Below the pieces are notes generated by a model. That model was not told where the DNA came from. It saw only the letters and a program-made list of their open reading frames with translations, and did no database searches. Of a DNA stretch of 64,000 nt, positions 49,973-60,430 are shown piece by piece. Source of the DNA: Pegea sp. RAD2-039. Taxonomy: Eukaryota; Chordata; Thaliacea; Salpida; Salpidae. The DNA lies in contig JAQGEQ010000359.1 in the NCBI GenBank assembly GCA_034620365.1, positions 1-64,000 of the forward strand, given 5' to 3'. How positions within the stretch are numbered: position 1 is the stretch's first letter; every line of letters starts with the position of its first letter. The translations under genes and the position numbers were made by a program.

Positions 49973-51824
49973 ATGAAGTCTATTGTATTAGCTTTAGTAA
50001 CAGTTTTGATTTATGCTGTGAATACTGCAGGTGAAAATATTCGAATAATTTATTTTTAATAATATTTGAAAATTTATTTCTTCTTTACAATAAACGCAAA
50101 GTAGTATGATAAAGAGAACCTCTTACTAACATATATTCTCACAAATAGTATAATAATACTGATAATAGAAGTCTTTTAAATATTTATTAATACACATTCT
50201 GAATATCTAATAACGACATCAAACTAAATATTCTTTAATTTAGATGGAATCAAATGTGTAGTGTATCGTGGTTTTATAGAAGATAAGACAGAAAAATTAG
50301 TTCTACTTGAAAGTGATGAAGCTTACTGTCCTGAATACACATCTTGCTACTTTACAATATATAGATTTCTTTCTGGTAAGAACAAACAATTTAGTCTCAA
50401 AAATTTTAAAATAAACAAACTTTAATTCTAAATTTACTATTTGATAACTTTTTAAAAAGCGTTTTAAAAACTTACTATTCATTTCTAGAACTTAGTTTAG
50501 TGAGTAGAAGTTTGGTGATCACAAGTAATTTTTTTATCTCAATTGCAGCACCATACACAGCTTATGCAGCAAACTGTGTCAAGATAGACGATGATTTCGG
50601 CGATCCGTCCTTTTGTGAATTAGAAGACATAACAACTTGCTCACAAAGCATCTGTTCTGAAGATCTATGTAATAATATTTCAACAACTCAGCTACCAACA
50701 ACTCAGGCACCAACAAATCAGTGTCCAAAAACTCAACTACCAACAACAACTCAGCTACCAACTACTCAGCCACCAACAACTCAGCCACCAACAACTCAGC
50801 CACCAACAACTCAGCCACCAACAACTCAGCCACCAACAGCTCAGCTACCAACAACTCAGCTACCAACATCTCAGCCAACAACTCAGCTACCAACAACTCA
50901 GCCAGCAATAACTCAGTCACCAACAACTCAGCTACCAACAACTCAGCCACCAACAACTCAGCCAGCAATAACTCAGTCTCCAACAACTCAGCTACCAACA
51001 ACTCAGCTACCAACAACTCAGCTACCAACAACTCAACCACCAACAACTCAGCTACCAACAACTCAGCTACCAACAACTCAGCTACCAACAGCTCAGTCTC
51101 AAACAACTCAGCTACCAACAACTCAGCTACCAACAACTCAGCCAGCAATAACTCAGTCACCAACAACTGTGGTTGAAACAACAGCTGAAACAACAACTTA
51201 TACTTCACCATCTTCAAGTATTACATTCAATCTAATTGTTTAAAGACAAGTTAATTTCATTCTAATCTGTTTTTAAGAATGTCCATCTCTTGGTAAAGAT
51301 AGAACAGTTGACTTCAATTGTTCAAGATTTTATGATGATTCATCTAAATGTGGACGTCGCCCAGCATGGTCTTGTGATTATTTTAGTTGGAGAGTTAATA
51401 TGTTGGAATTGTTTTTAAAAGAACTTGCAGACAAAATGTAAATTTACAAACTTTTTTTCAAATTTTAAACTTTTTTATTTTATATAACAAAATTTTTAGC
51501 CCTGAAGATAGTGATTTTAAACTTACTAAATGTGATAATGATGATGGCATCAGTTGTGAATCATCAGAAAAATGTTGTTACATCTCCTACAGTGGATGTC
51601 AAATTTGTCATTGCATCGACCATGATTACATTGGTAATTGACGAGTATTATTTTTTGAAATAGTTTCTATTTATTATCAATTGTTTACTAAAAGTGTATT
51701 AATGATTTTAGATCACACATATGTACAAAATATTTGGAAGCGAGATCAGCAATTATGGAGGACGCTAAATAAGTTATACATCGAAGTTTATCCTGGAGAA
51801 TCTGACTATTTTAATACTTGTTAA
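49973..51824 (+). CDS. Secreted Ly6-domain / long Pro-Thr stalk / Cys-rich protein, copy C
   Basis: Exons 49,973-50,030, 50,244-50,375, 50,489-51,217, 51,278-51,437, 51,500-51,633 and 51,712-51,824; 1,326 nt, 441 aa, intact. The signal peptide and exon borders are as in copies A and B. The Ly6 domain is the most diverged part outside the stalk: exon 2 reads DGIKCVVYRGFIEDKTEKLV instead of DGIKCVEYAAEGTENREK, with all Cys kept. The stalk is about 150 residues of PTTQL/PTTQP repeats, several times longer than in A and B. The C-terminal region is almost unchanged. The TATA box is altered (TATTAAAAGT) and the AATAAA after the stop is AATATA, so expression may differ. Confidence 0.85.
50683..51163 (+). 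repeat. 15-bp Pro/Thr minisatellite in Ly6 copy C
   Basis: About 30 units of a CCAACAACTCAGCTA type, with larger blocks such as CAGCCAGCAATAACTCAGTC recurring three times. Units are 15 bp with occasional 12- or 18-bp variants, so length changes keep the frame. Confidence 0.9.
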
Positions 51825-51959
51825 ACAAGCGAAATCTTCCACAATATATTTCTTACATTAGTTACTTACTAACAATTGTAAATATATCAAAACTTTATAC
51901 TTTGTAAAAGTGCTAACTGTTGTAACTTGTATATTATAATTGAAAAATATTTGACTAAA

Positions 51960-52640
51960 TTCAGAAGAACATTAAAAAATAAAACTAAGATCCACTAATA
52001 GAGAAATATTTTGTTGGTAATTTTTGTTCCGTAAAAGTTAGAGGTTTTACGAAAGTTCTTTCAATTTATTTGTTTTATTCATCGAAGCATAAGCTTCAAT
52101 CTATTGAAGCATAAGCAAAAAAAAGTAATTAACAAAAAATATTAAATTAAGTGAAAAAATAAACTGGCAGCATTATACATCATTTGTTAACAAAATTGTC
52201 TAAATGTTATTTATTTCAAACGATGTTAAATTTGTATATATTGAAAGATTTGTGAATTTGGTGTGAAGCAACTGAACTAGTTCTGAATAAATAATTTTTT
52301 ATATGGATGCATCTGTATTACTTTTTCAAATTAATTAAAATTCGATATTAGTAGTAAGCAAAACTGATTTAACAATTTTTTATACGAATATTATTACATG
52401 AAGATTTTAAGTCAGATTTTTAGTTATTAGTAGCATCTTGTGAATAAGAATTGTTTTGGAAGACTTCTTGTTTAGACTTTCTTAAAACAGTTTATAGATT
52501 ACTCAACAGTAATTTAGTTATAGAAAATCATTTGGGCAAAACATTATTTGCTCATTTGACAAAGTTGAAATTTGACTCTTAATATCTGAAACATTGAATT
52601 AAATCCTGCAAAAGGCTTCAAAACTAAATAAAGGTAAATA
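51960..52640. repeat. Dispersed duplicate, copy also at 59,750-60,425
   Basis: About 650 bp without coding potential (GTGAATTTGGTGTGAAGCAA, then CAACTGAACTAGTTC) shared with 59,750-60,425. The second copy abuts the satellite array. Confidence 0.8.
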
Positions 52641-52644
52641 GTTT

Positions 52645-52985
52645 CAGCTTTTTTATCTATTAGCTTGTTTGAATATAAACACAAACTATTTGAAATCCTG
52701 TCTATAGAAAAAATTATTAAGATCGAACAAATAGTTAAATAATTAGACAATTAAGTTCTTCAATGTCCAAGATGCACAGAAGACATGTAAATGATTACAT
52801 CAGAGTTTCATTCTGATTTTAGTGTTCGTTATTCTAAAATCAAAAATGTAAAAATACAAATAATATTCAATAAAATAAAAACTTTCTAAATATTCACCTC
52901 TAGTAAATATATAGTATACTTTAAATTGCATCTTTCAAGTAAGACAAAGTACAAGTCTAAAACAAATATCGACGTAAACCGCGCT
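52645..52985. other. AT-rich DNA
   Basis: Nothing recognised. Confidence 0.5.
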
Positions 52986-52999
52986 TAGACACCATCGCC

Positions 53000-53625
53000 A
53001 TGTGCATTCCAGAGAAAATTGTAGAATTCCTAACTTTAATGGATATATTAAAGTCATCAACACTACTACCTCTCTGTCTTGCTTCAAAATGAAGGTTAAG
53101 ATGTACAATAGCGCACTGGAAGCTCTTGGAGTGAAGACTTATGACAGCAAAGACTGCTTCGAAAAAAGAAGCGTCAAGCGCATGTAAAGCACCAAAAACA
53201 ATCTAGCAATTCTGAGATTTTGCGCAAAGCTAGAAAAGTATTTGTAGAGCTGCAAGAAAATGTGTCAATGAGATTTGGCTGTAAAAAATCGAAGCTGTAG
53301 CAGCAATGGGTGACACCAAATCCGTTTATGATGGTGTTAGATGTGCAATTGAACCCACAAAACGTCTAACAGCCCCCCCTCCCCCGCAATCTGCCTCAGG
53401 ATAAATTTTGTACAAAAATAAGAAACCAATAGGGAAGCACATGGAACATTTTAAACTCGTTTACTCACTAAAAACACCGTGATGAACACTATAATAGATA
53501 AAATGTAGCAACTACTAGTCATACAAGATCTAGATTGTGGATCAACAAGAAAAGAACCCAGCAATGCCATTTCATCAATGGGTGTTGAGAAGCATCTGGT
53601 AGCGATGGTAAAGTACCTAATCTAC
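53000..53625 (+). mobile_element. LINE ORF2 fossil between endonuclease and reverse transcriptase
   Basis: In changing frames it reads SALEALGVKTYDSKDCFEK, VFVELQENV, IEAVAAMGDTKSVYDGVR, PTKRLTAP, then KNKKPIGKHMEHFKLVYS and NAISSMGVEKHLVAMV. This order (LG..DWFDEN, LR.MQ, A..GD.K.FY..L...GPT, G..L....I..RW.EHF, L..P) is the linker of many non-LTR retrotransposons. Several stops and frame changes; local GC is higher than the surroundings. Old, with no ends seen. Confidence 0.7.
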
Positions 53626-53629
53626 TAAA

Positions 53630-54350
53630 TGTCAAACTTGCTTTTAGTTCCTTCTCCGGATATCTTAACTAAATGTTGAAAAGAAGAGCATATATTTAAA
53701 TTTATTTTATTAAAAAAAATTCAATTTTCTAGAAAATTCTTTTGTTTTGTTTACAGCTTTTATAAATGTTATATAATAGCTGGTATTTATCATTTCTATG
53801 GCCATTTACTCATCTATCAGTTGTTCCTGATTTCTTCCTTGTTTTCTACATTAATGTTAAGCTGTGATCCTTAAGACCTTTGCATCATTTTTCGGCAATC
53901 ACAATGTTTCATGTTTGCTGTAAGAGTTGAACAATTTGTGATTTGCATCCATATGACAAATATACTTTACTTAATATTCAAAAAGATTATTGAAAGCATA
54001 CCTCTTATAGTTTCTTACCCAGCTATTTTTCTATGGTAATCGCAGAACGTATGAACCGTAGATTATTTACCGCAAAGGTTTCTGAACATTGGGCGCTGTC
54101 AGTTCATTCTGCATCCTGACAGTTGAGTTTTTCATTGTTATTTGCCGAGTTTGTTAACAGGAAATTTTTGTAACTTTTTTATTTAAACATGCTTTCATAG
54201 TGATATTAAAATTATTAATTTGAAGTGATTAATTCATTTTTTTTAATCTTTTAGTTTCTACAATTATACTTGGGATTTTTATTCATTAGATGATAACCAT
54301 AATAATAAGTAATTTGTTAAAATTTATTTTTTTATAAACTTTTTTTATAA
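53630..54350. other. Intergenic DNA
   Basis: No gene recognised. Confidence 0.5.
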
Positions 54351-54360
54351 ACTTTTTTAG

Positions 54361-54515
54361 AAAGTGGTTGGATTATCAGTTGAATAACTACATATATTGC
54401 AGGAAAACTTTTTCTCATTATTTTTGTGTTTCCTTTTTATATAAGACTTCAAAACTCTTTCATTTCCAAAAATTTCCTCACAAAACTGGCAGTGATGAAG
54501 ATAATTAGAGTTAAA
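54361..54515 (-). pseudogene. C2H2 zinc-finger fragment, paralogue of the gene at 56.1 kb
   Basis: On the minus strand: LHHCQFCEEIFGNERVLKSY, then IKRKHKNNEKKFSCNICSYS and a stop after PTTF. It aligns residue by residue with fingers 1-2 of the neighbouring gene (LYHCEFCEDIFADKKVFEVH, then LKRKHSPNKKYRCNLCDYT). The second finger is cut before its histidines. No further exons recognised. An inverted, truncated duplicate. Confidence 0.8.
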
Positions 54516-54519
54516 GATT

Positions 54520-56105
54520 AAACAGTATTGAAATATTTTTACGACTTTTTACTGTTTCTGCTATTTTTTACTGTTTTTGGTGTCTTTTCACAGTTTCAGG
54601 TATCTTAAACTGTTTCAGGTGTTATAGACTACTTAAAGAAAGATGCCAATGCAACTATCACTTGTGGTTTATGCTTAGATATCATCAATGATAAGATATT
54701 ATCATTTATCTATCATAAAACTTATTTGTTCAGTTGGTTTGCACTTGCATTATGACCAGTAGGTGTTGCAGCCAGATGTTTGACATTTTGTCATTACCAG
54801 GTGACTTCAATTTATGTTTCTTTTTCAGCCCCTGAGAAACTTTTACAACTGATATTAGATTCCACTGATACTTGGGTATATGTTTCATATCCTCAGCTTC
54901 TGTGAGAATCCATTCTTGTTACTAGTTTCTTTATACTTTTGCTTAGTTGGTTTTGGTAGAAGTTTTTAGAGTTTTTATTAAATAATTGTTCCACAGGTTG
55001 TTGAAGTGAAAGTTGACAAGCCACAAAGAAGTAAATATTGATGCATGAGAAAGTTGTTACTGATGCATATTTGCAAATTCAAGTTTATAGTAGATACTTT
55101 TGACTATAAGAGGAACAGATCTGATCATTTTTCTACTTTCCTTTAAATGTTTCATTTATTCATAATGTTTTTATCACTTAATTATTATGTAAAGAACATA
55201 TTGTTGCCTCTGGTAGTGTATTCAGAGTTGTTTGTAGTATATTTTAAACGAATAACAGTAGAATATTATACCGCATATGTTAATATCTTATCCACGCTAG
55301 GCTTGAGCACTTTTATGAATTTGGTTATTTGCAACTTTTGTAGTTTAATAGAGCTCTCTATTCGAATAGTTTTAATTTATTCAAATGTATAATTGTTTTA
55401 TTTTCAATTTGTCAACGATTTCTTTGGTGTTATTGAATCCATATGTCTAAAATTTGTTTTTTCTGTAGATATTAGTTATTTTATATCTGATTAAATTGAT
55501 AAAACAAGTTTTATAAACTCTAAGTGCAGTTTTTATACCAATAAATGGCGTCACTTAAGGAAAACCTTTACTACTTAGACAGAGGAATGTAAGTTAAATT
55601 GAAGAGAGAAGAAAAATTGGCTACGTTATTTACCGTTGGTATAGTTCTCAATTTATTTAATAAAATTTCCTTTTAAGATTTATTTTGAATTTTTAAAGTT
55701 TTAAGAGTTTATTTTATTCTAATTCTACTGAATTATTGTGCTTAAATCTTACATAATATCACCAAACTTTATTTCTTAAATTTTAAAAGTTAAGTTACCA
55801 GATTATTTCTCAGTTGCTTTCTTAATCATTAAAAAACATTCGTACACGATGTTAAAAAAATAAGTATTTTAACTTTTTATAACAAATTTTTATTCCAGTA
55901 TCTTATTTTCAATGTTTTTTAGCATGATTTTAAAATAATTCATTCTATTTTGAAGTTTGTTTATAGATATTTTTATGCATTTTTATATTTAGATGTACAT
56001 TAATAAACTGAAATATAATTTAAATTGTTTATATAATTTATATCGAAAAACTTCTTTTTCAATTAAACTTGAGTTAAGCTTATTAATATTTCTTTTATAA
56101 ACAGA
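54520..56105. other. Intergenic DNA upstream of the homeodomain/zinc-finger gene
   Basis: No gene recognised. About 54,541-54,625 has a degenerate repeat of an ACTGTTT(C/T)(A/T)GG type which, on the minus strand in phase with the zinc-finger fragment, would read TPETV-like units; this may be a further remnant of that paralogue. A frame at 55,147-55,392 is hydrophobic and lacks support. Confidence 0.4.
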
Positions 56106-56122
56106 CTTAGTAATTGATAATA

Positions 56123-58671
56123 ATGGAAATTCATCAAGTTATTACAGCTGATTTGTGGTTAGAAGAGAATAATTATACTGTAGATGATCAAACTCCTGCA
56201 GATAATTTTATTCTTCCCACTATTGAGTTGGAATTTATACAACAATTTTGTGCTTTCCCTTATCCATCAGAGGATCAACTAATTAAACTCTCTGAAAATT
56301 CTGGCTATTCATATAAATCGATTCAGCGTTGGTTTAACATGAAAAGGCTTCAGAATAACATAAGTTGGAGTCCTTCAGAAATACAATATGCAAAGTGTAA
56401 AATCATAAAATATTATGAAGAAGAAATTAAAAATATTGAAGATAGTTTAAGGAAATTGGCTTCAAATGGTGATAATAACATCTCTGAAATTCCATCTAAG
56501 GAACCTGTTGCTTCTACAAGTCAAGGAGAAGACCTAAACACTGTATCTTCATCTGAAACCTTTGTAAGTATCTTTTTTTGTTTATATATATTTATTGTCA
56601 AAATGTTAGTTGTTTCTACATAAAAAAAATAATTTGTTAGATGGTTTTAGTATTTTTTTTATGAATTTCTTTTTAATCTTTTATAAATAAATAATCTAGA
56701 TTGTATAATTTTACTGGGATTCTTATTTGCCTCCTAGCTTTTTAAGACAGAAACAATAGAAACTCAAGTTTTCTATCAACCTAAACAAAAAGAAGATTTT
56801 AATTCTTCTAGAATATTGGTTGAAGAAGGTAAATTTTAATTTTAAATGATCTTATGATGTTATAATATATGATTTTATTGTTTGTTTATGTTTTTGGTGT
56901 TTGGTTTTATAACTAAGTTATTTTAAAATTGGAAGTTTAATATAATGAACTGAGAAAACCTTTGAAGTAATATTGTTGAAGTGTTTGATAAATCTTTTAT
57001 TAAACTGGTTTTTATAATTTTGATCTTTTAATAATCTAATGACTGTTAACATGTTTGCCTGACCAAGAAATTGTGATACAAGTTTATATTCAACAAAATA
57101 TTTAAATTTAAACAACAAATTTGTTTTAAAAGGATCAAAATCTGTTAGTGAAGATTGTGGTGGATATGAAAGTTGTTTCAATCAACCAGAGATTAAAAGA
57201 AGAAAGTTGGAAAGTAAAACTGTTCTAAGTACAACTTCTAAACTAAAGTTATAATGTTTGTAATGGTATAAGAAATCACAAAAAAAAATATTTATGACTA
57301 ATAGTAACCCATTTAAATTATAGATCATATATTATTATTAAATAATAGTGATCTGTTTTGATAAGGAATAGCATTAAAACCCTTAACATGTCCAATAGAA
57401 ATTGCACTGGAGGTTTTTTAATTAATCTTATTGTTACAGAATGTCCTGAAGCCATCCAAGAACAACTGGATGATGATGTTGTTGATGAAGATTCAGTTAA
57501 AGATGTTGTTGAAAGTAATGATTATGAAAATTTTGATGGAAATGTTCTTGAGGATGAAGACCTAAATGACGTTAATGATTGCAATTTTGAAGGTGGAAAT
57601 AAGGATCACATTGAGAATACTCTGGATGGTTGTGAAGATGAAGATCAAATGAAGAACGCTCTTGGTGATGGTGATAGAGATGACAATGAGGGTACTGCAG
57701 GTGAAAATGAAGAAATGCTTGAAAATGTTCTTGATAATGATAATGAAGATTTAGAAGATGCCCCGAAAGATGAAAATAAAAGTTAGAAAATATTTATTTA
57801 GTAAAATAATATTAAATTATTTATGAATTACTTTAATTAAAAAATCGAAAAAGTTAACTAATGTTATTCGTCATAAAGACAATCTTATGAATAACTACAA
57901 ATAACTTTTTACAGCTAAAAGTCCTCAGAAAGAAATCAAGAATCTGAAAAGGAATCCTGAATTACTCCAAAGAAGTAAATTAAACTTTTCCATTTATTTG
58001 TAAAAAAATATATCTTATTAATGTTTCTAGTTCTAGAATAAAATTAATTTTTGTAATAACACAATTTTTGTGCAGCTGATCTTTATCACTGCGAGTTTTG
58101 TGAAGACATTTTTGCTGATAAGAAAGTATTTGAAGTTCATCTTAAAAGAAAACATTCGCCTAATAAAAAGTATCGCTGCAATCTATGCGACTATACTACG
58201 GATTATGGAAGCCATCTCAAACAACATCAAATAACCCACAATAAATTAAAAAATTTTCATTGTCGCTTGTGTGGAAAAAGCTTTGGACTAAAAATTAACC
58301 TTAACCGACATAATGAGTCAGTTCACTTAAAGGTGACGTATCAATGCGAGCTTTGCGAAAAATCGTTTAGCCACAAATCTAGCAAGCAACAACATATCCG
58401 TAATACTCACCAGAAGCAAAAAGACTTTGTTTGTAATCAATGTGGAAAGACATTTGGGCAATTATGTCATCTTACAAGACACAAACGAATCCACACAGGC
58501 GAGAAGTTGTTTCATTGCAAGATTTGCTCAAAATCATTTTCGCGATCATCTACTTTGAAGCAACACGAGATCAGCATCCACACCAGAAACTTTCCACATA
58601 ACTGCAGTGTTTGTAAAAAAGGGTTTTTGCGTCCTTCTCATTTACAAAAACATCTGAGAAGTCACAATTGA
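56123..58671 (+). CDS. Homeodomain-like plus seven C2H2 zinc-finger protein
   Basis: Six exons with matched phases: 56,123-56,563, 56,738-56,828, 57,133-57,213, 57,440-57,781, 57,915-57,974 and 58,076-58,671; 1,611 nt, 536 aa. The ATG at 56,123 is the first in frame; an acceptor (TTTATAAACAG) ends 19 nt before it. Residues about 30-80 resemble a divergent homeodomain (LEFIQQFCAFPYPSEDQL, helix 3 YKSIQRWFNMKRLQNN). A basic patch (PEIKRRKLE) in exon 3 may be a nuclear signal. Exon 4 is very acidic (DDDVVDEDSVKD...). Exon 6 holds seven C2H2 fingers; finger 5 carries the HTGEK linker. A polyadenylation signal (AATAAA) lies near 58,729. A nuclear DNA-binding regulator is inferred; I do not know an orthologue with this domain order. 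Confidence 0.85.
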
Positions 58672-58724
58672 GTTTATGAAACTTTCATTTGTTTGTTTAT
58701 TTGTTAAAATTGTTTATATTGTTG

Positions 58725-58740
58725 TTTTAATAAAAGTTTC
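58725..58740 (+). terminator. Polyadenylation signal of the homeodomain/zinc-finger gene
   Basis: AATAAA within TTTTAATAAAAGTTTC, about 57 nt after the stop codon. Confidence 0.6.
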
Positions 58741-58949
58741 ATTTATTCGATTTGTTGTGATGTTAATTTGAGTCTTTAAAAAGTTTTTAGTCGAAAGAAT
58801 TTTAATTAATAAAATCAAATGATCAATAAACAAATAGTTTTAAATTATTAGATTAATTTTTAATTGAAGCAATTAGTTACTAGCTAAATTGTGCTTTAAA
58901 GAAATTTACTTTTATCGCAACTTTCTAATGTCTTTTTAATAATCTTTAT

Positions 58950-59060
58950 TATTGCGTTTCTAGACATCCTATCTGATGTTATCTTGGAACCCCGATTAGA
59001 AATATTTTGGAATTTTTATTTAAATTTGACAAAAGTTCATGTTTGAACTTTCTTTAAAAT
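58950..59060 (-). mobile_element. Stray copy of the LINE 5' segment
   Basis: Repeats the segment at 59,605-59,700 (CCCGATTAGAAATATTTTGG and flanks) in the same orientation. It is either a second truncated insertion or an internal duplication. Confidence 0.6.
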
Positions 59061-59209
59061 GTTTAAGCTAAAAGAGCTGTCTATAGACTCCAATATCAGT
59101 AGATGATGTTAGTTTGTTTGTATATCCAGATGAAATTCAGCTATTAGTTAGTTTGTATATTGAAATGATGATGACTCTTTATATAAAGCTTAGCATCGGG
59201 ATATCATTA

Positions 59210-59700
59210 TCGGTATAATTAATACCATTGGAAAGTCCACAAAATCAAGGCTTTGAAAGCACATTTGATGAAAAAACTTACTGTCATCATCTTTATCAGT
59301 CTCAAATACATTAAAGATAATAACATTTTTTCTCAGTCCTCACGGTTCAAAGTGAGTTTTTTGCGTGTGTCGGAGGCCTTCTTGGCAAGAAGCTGCACCA
59401 TGTTAGCATTTTTGTCGGAACCGGGACCACCGAGGCCCATGTGACTTGTTTCTTTATAGACGCATTCAGTTCGTCCATTGATTTAGACAAACTAAAAACT
59501 TTCTCATCAATCTTGGCATATTCCGATTTAAGTTTTACTAATTCATCAGATACAGATTTGCTGATGTCTGATAATAGGTTTTCATCAGAACTGGTTGAGG
59601 AAGCTGTTGTGACAGACATCGTATCCGATATTATCTTGGATCCCCGATTAGAAATATTTTGGAATTTTTATTTAAACTTGACAAAAGTTCATTTTTAAAC
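59210..59700 (-). mobile_element. LINE ORF1-type N-terminal fragment
   Basis: From an ATG at 59,619 on the minus strand: MSVTTASSTSSDENLLSDIS, a short coiled coil (LVKLKSEYAKIDEKVFSLSK), then KKQVTWASVVP. After a frame change it reads NANMVQLLAKKASDTRKK and, after another, KNVIIFNVFETDKDDDSKFF. The (S/T)WA.VV ... ER..NVIIFNVPE pattern is common in ORF1 or the N-terminus of ORF2 of animal non-LTR elements. Two frame changes at least. The 5' segment 59,620-59,700 is repeated at 58,950-59,060. Confidence 0.6.
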
Positions 59701-59749
59701 TATCTCTAAATTAGCAGAAATAAAATACTTTTTAGAAAGAATACTAAAC

Positions 59750-60425
59750 ATTAAAAATTAAAACTAAAATCCACTAATAGAGAAATGTTTTGTTGGTATT
59801 TTTTGTTCCGCAAAAGTACAAGTTTTTACTAATTTTTTTTTCAATTTATTTGTTTTATTCAATGCATGGTTTCAGAAAACAAACTATTCAGCTGTTATAG
59901 AAGACTGTAAAAAACTGCTGAAGGATGTTGTGAAAGTCTTTAGTATAGTTAATGTAGAAAAAAGAACTTTATTGAAGCATAAGTGAATAAAAGTAAATAA
60001 CATAAAATATCAAAATAAGTGAAAAAAGAAGCTGGCAGCATTATAAATTACTGGCTAACAAAATTGTCTTAAAGTTATTTATTTCAAAGGATGTTAAATT
60101 TGTATGTCTTGAAAGATTTGTGAATTTGGTGTGAAGCAACTGAACTAGTTCGGAATAAATAATTTTTTTATAAGGATGAATCTATATTACTTTTTCAAAT
60201 TAAATTAAAGTCAATATTAGTAGTAAGCAAAAATAATTTTACAATTTTTTATAAGAATATTATTACATAAGGATTTTAAGTCAGATTTAGACTTTCTTAA
60301 ATCAGTTTATAGATTATTCAACAGTAATGTTGTTTCTAGAAAATTATTTGGGCAGAACATTGTTTGCTCATTTGACAAAGTTGAAATTTGACTTTTAATA
60401 CCTGAAACACTGAATTAAACCGTGC
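59750..60425. repeat. Second copy of the dispersed 3'-flank duplicate
   Basis: Matches 51,960-52,640 (CACTAATAGAGAAATGTTTT, GTGAATTTGGTGTGAAGCAA), without the Ly6 gene. It ends where the satellite array begins. Confidence 0.8.
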
Positions 60426-60430
60426 AAAAT

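Larger units (their letters stand above)
45937..52200. repeat. Direct duplication, block 2
   Basis: Same order and orientation as block 1 (41,253-45,920). It is longer because of a 1.26-kb insertion at about 47,117-48,375 and a longer Pro/Thr repeat in the gene. Confidence 0.85.

Noticed and set aside
50579-51217. Long frames in other phases and on the minus strand of the Pro/Thr repeat (e.g. 151 codons of NSATNN or ELLVAELLV repeats)
   Set aside because: Shadows of the 15-bp repeat in the real exon; they lack the signal peptide, the spliced frame and conservation.
55147-55392. 81-codon hydrophobic frame
   Set aside because: An AT-rich chance frame: no splice or promoter context, no motif and no second copy to test conservation.
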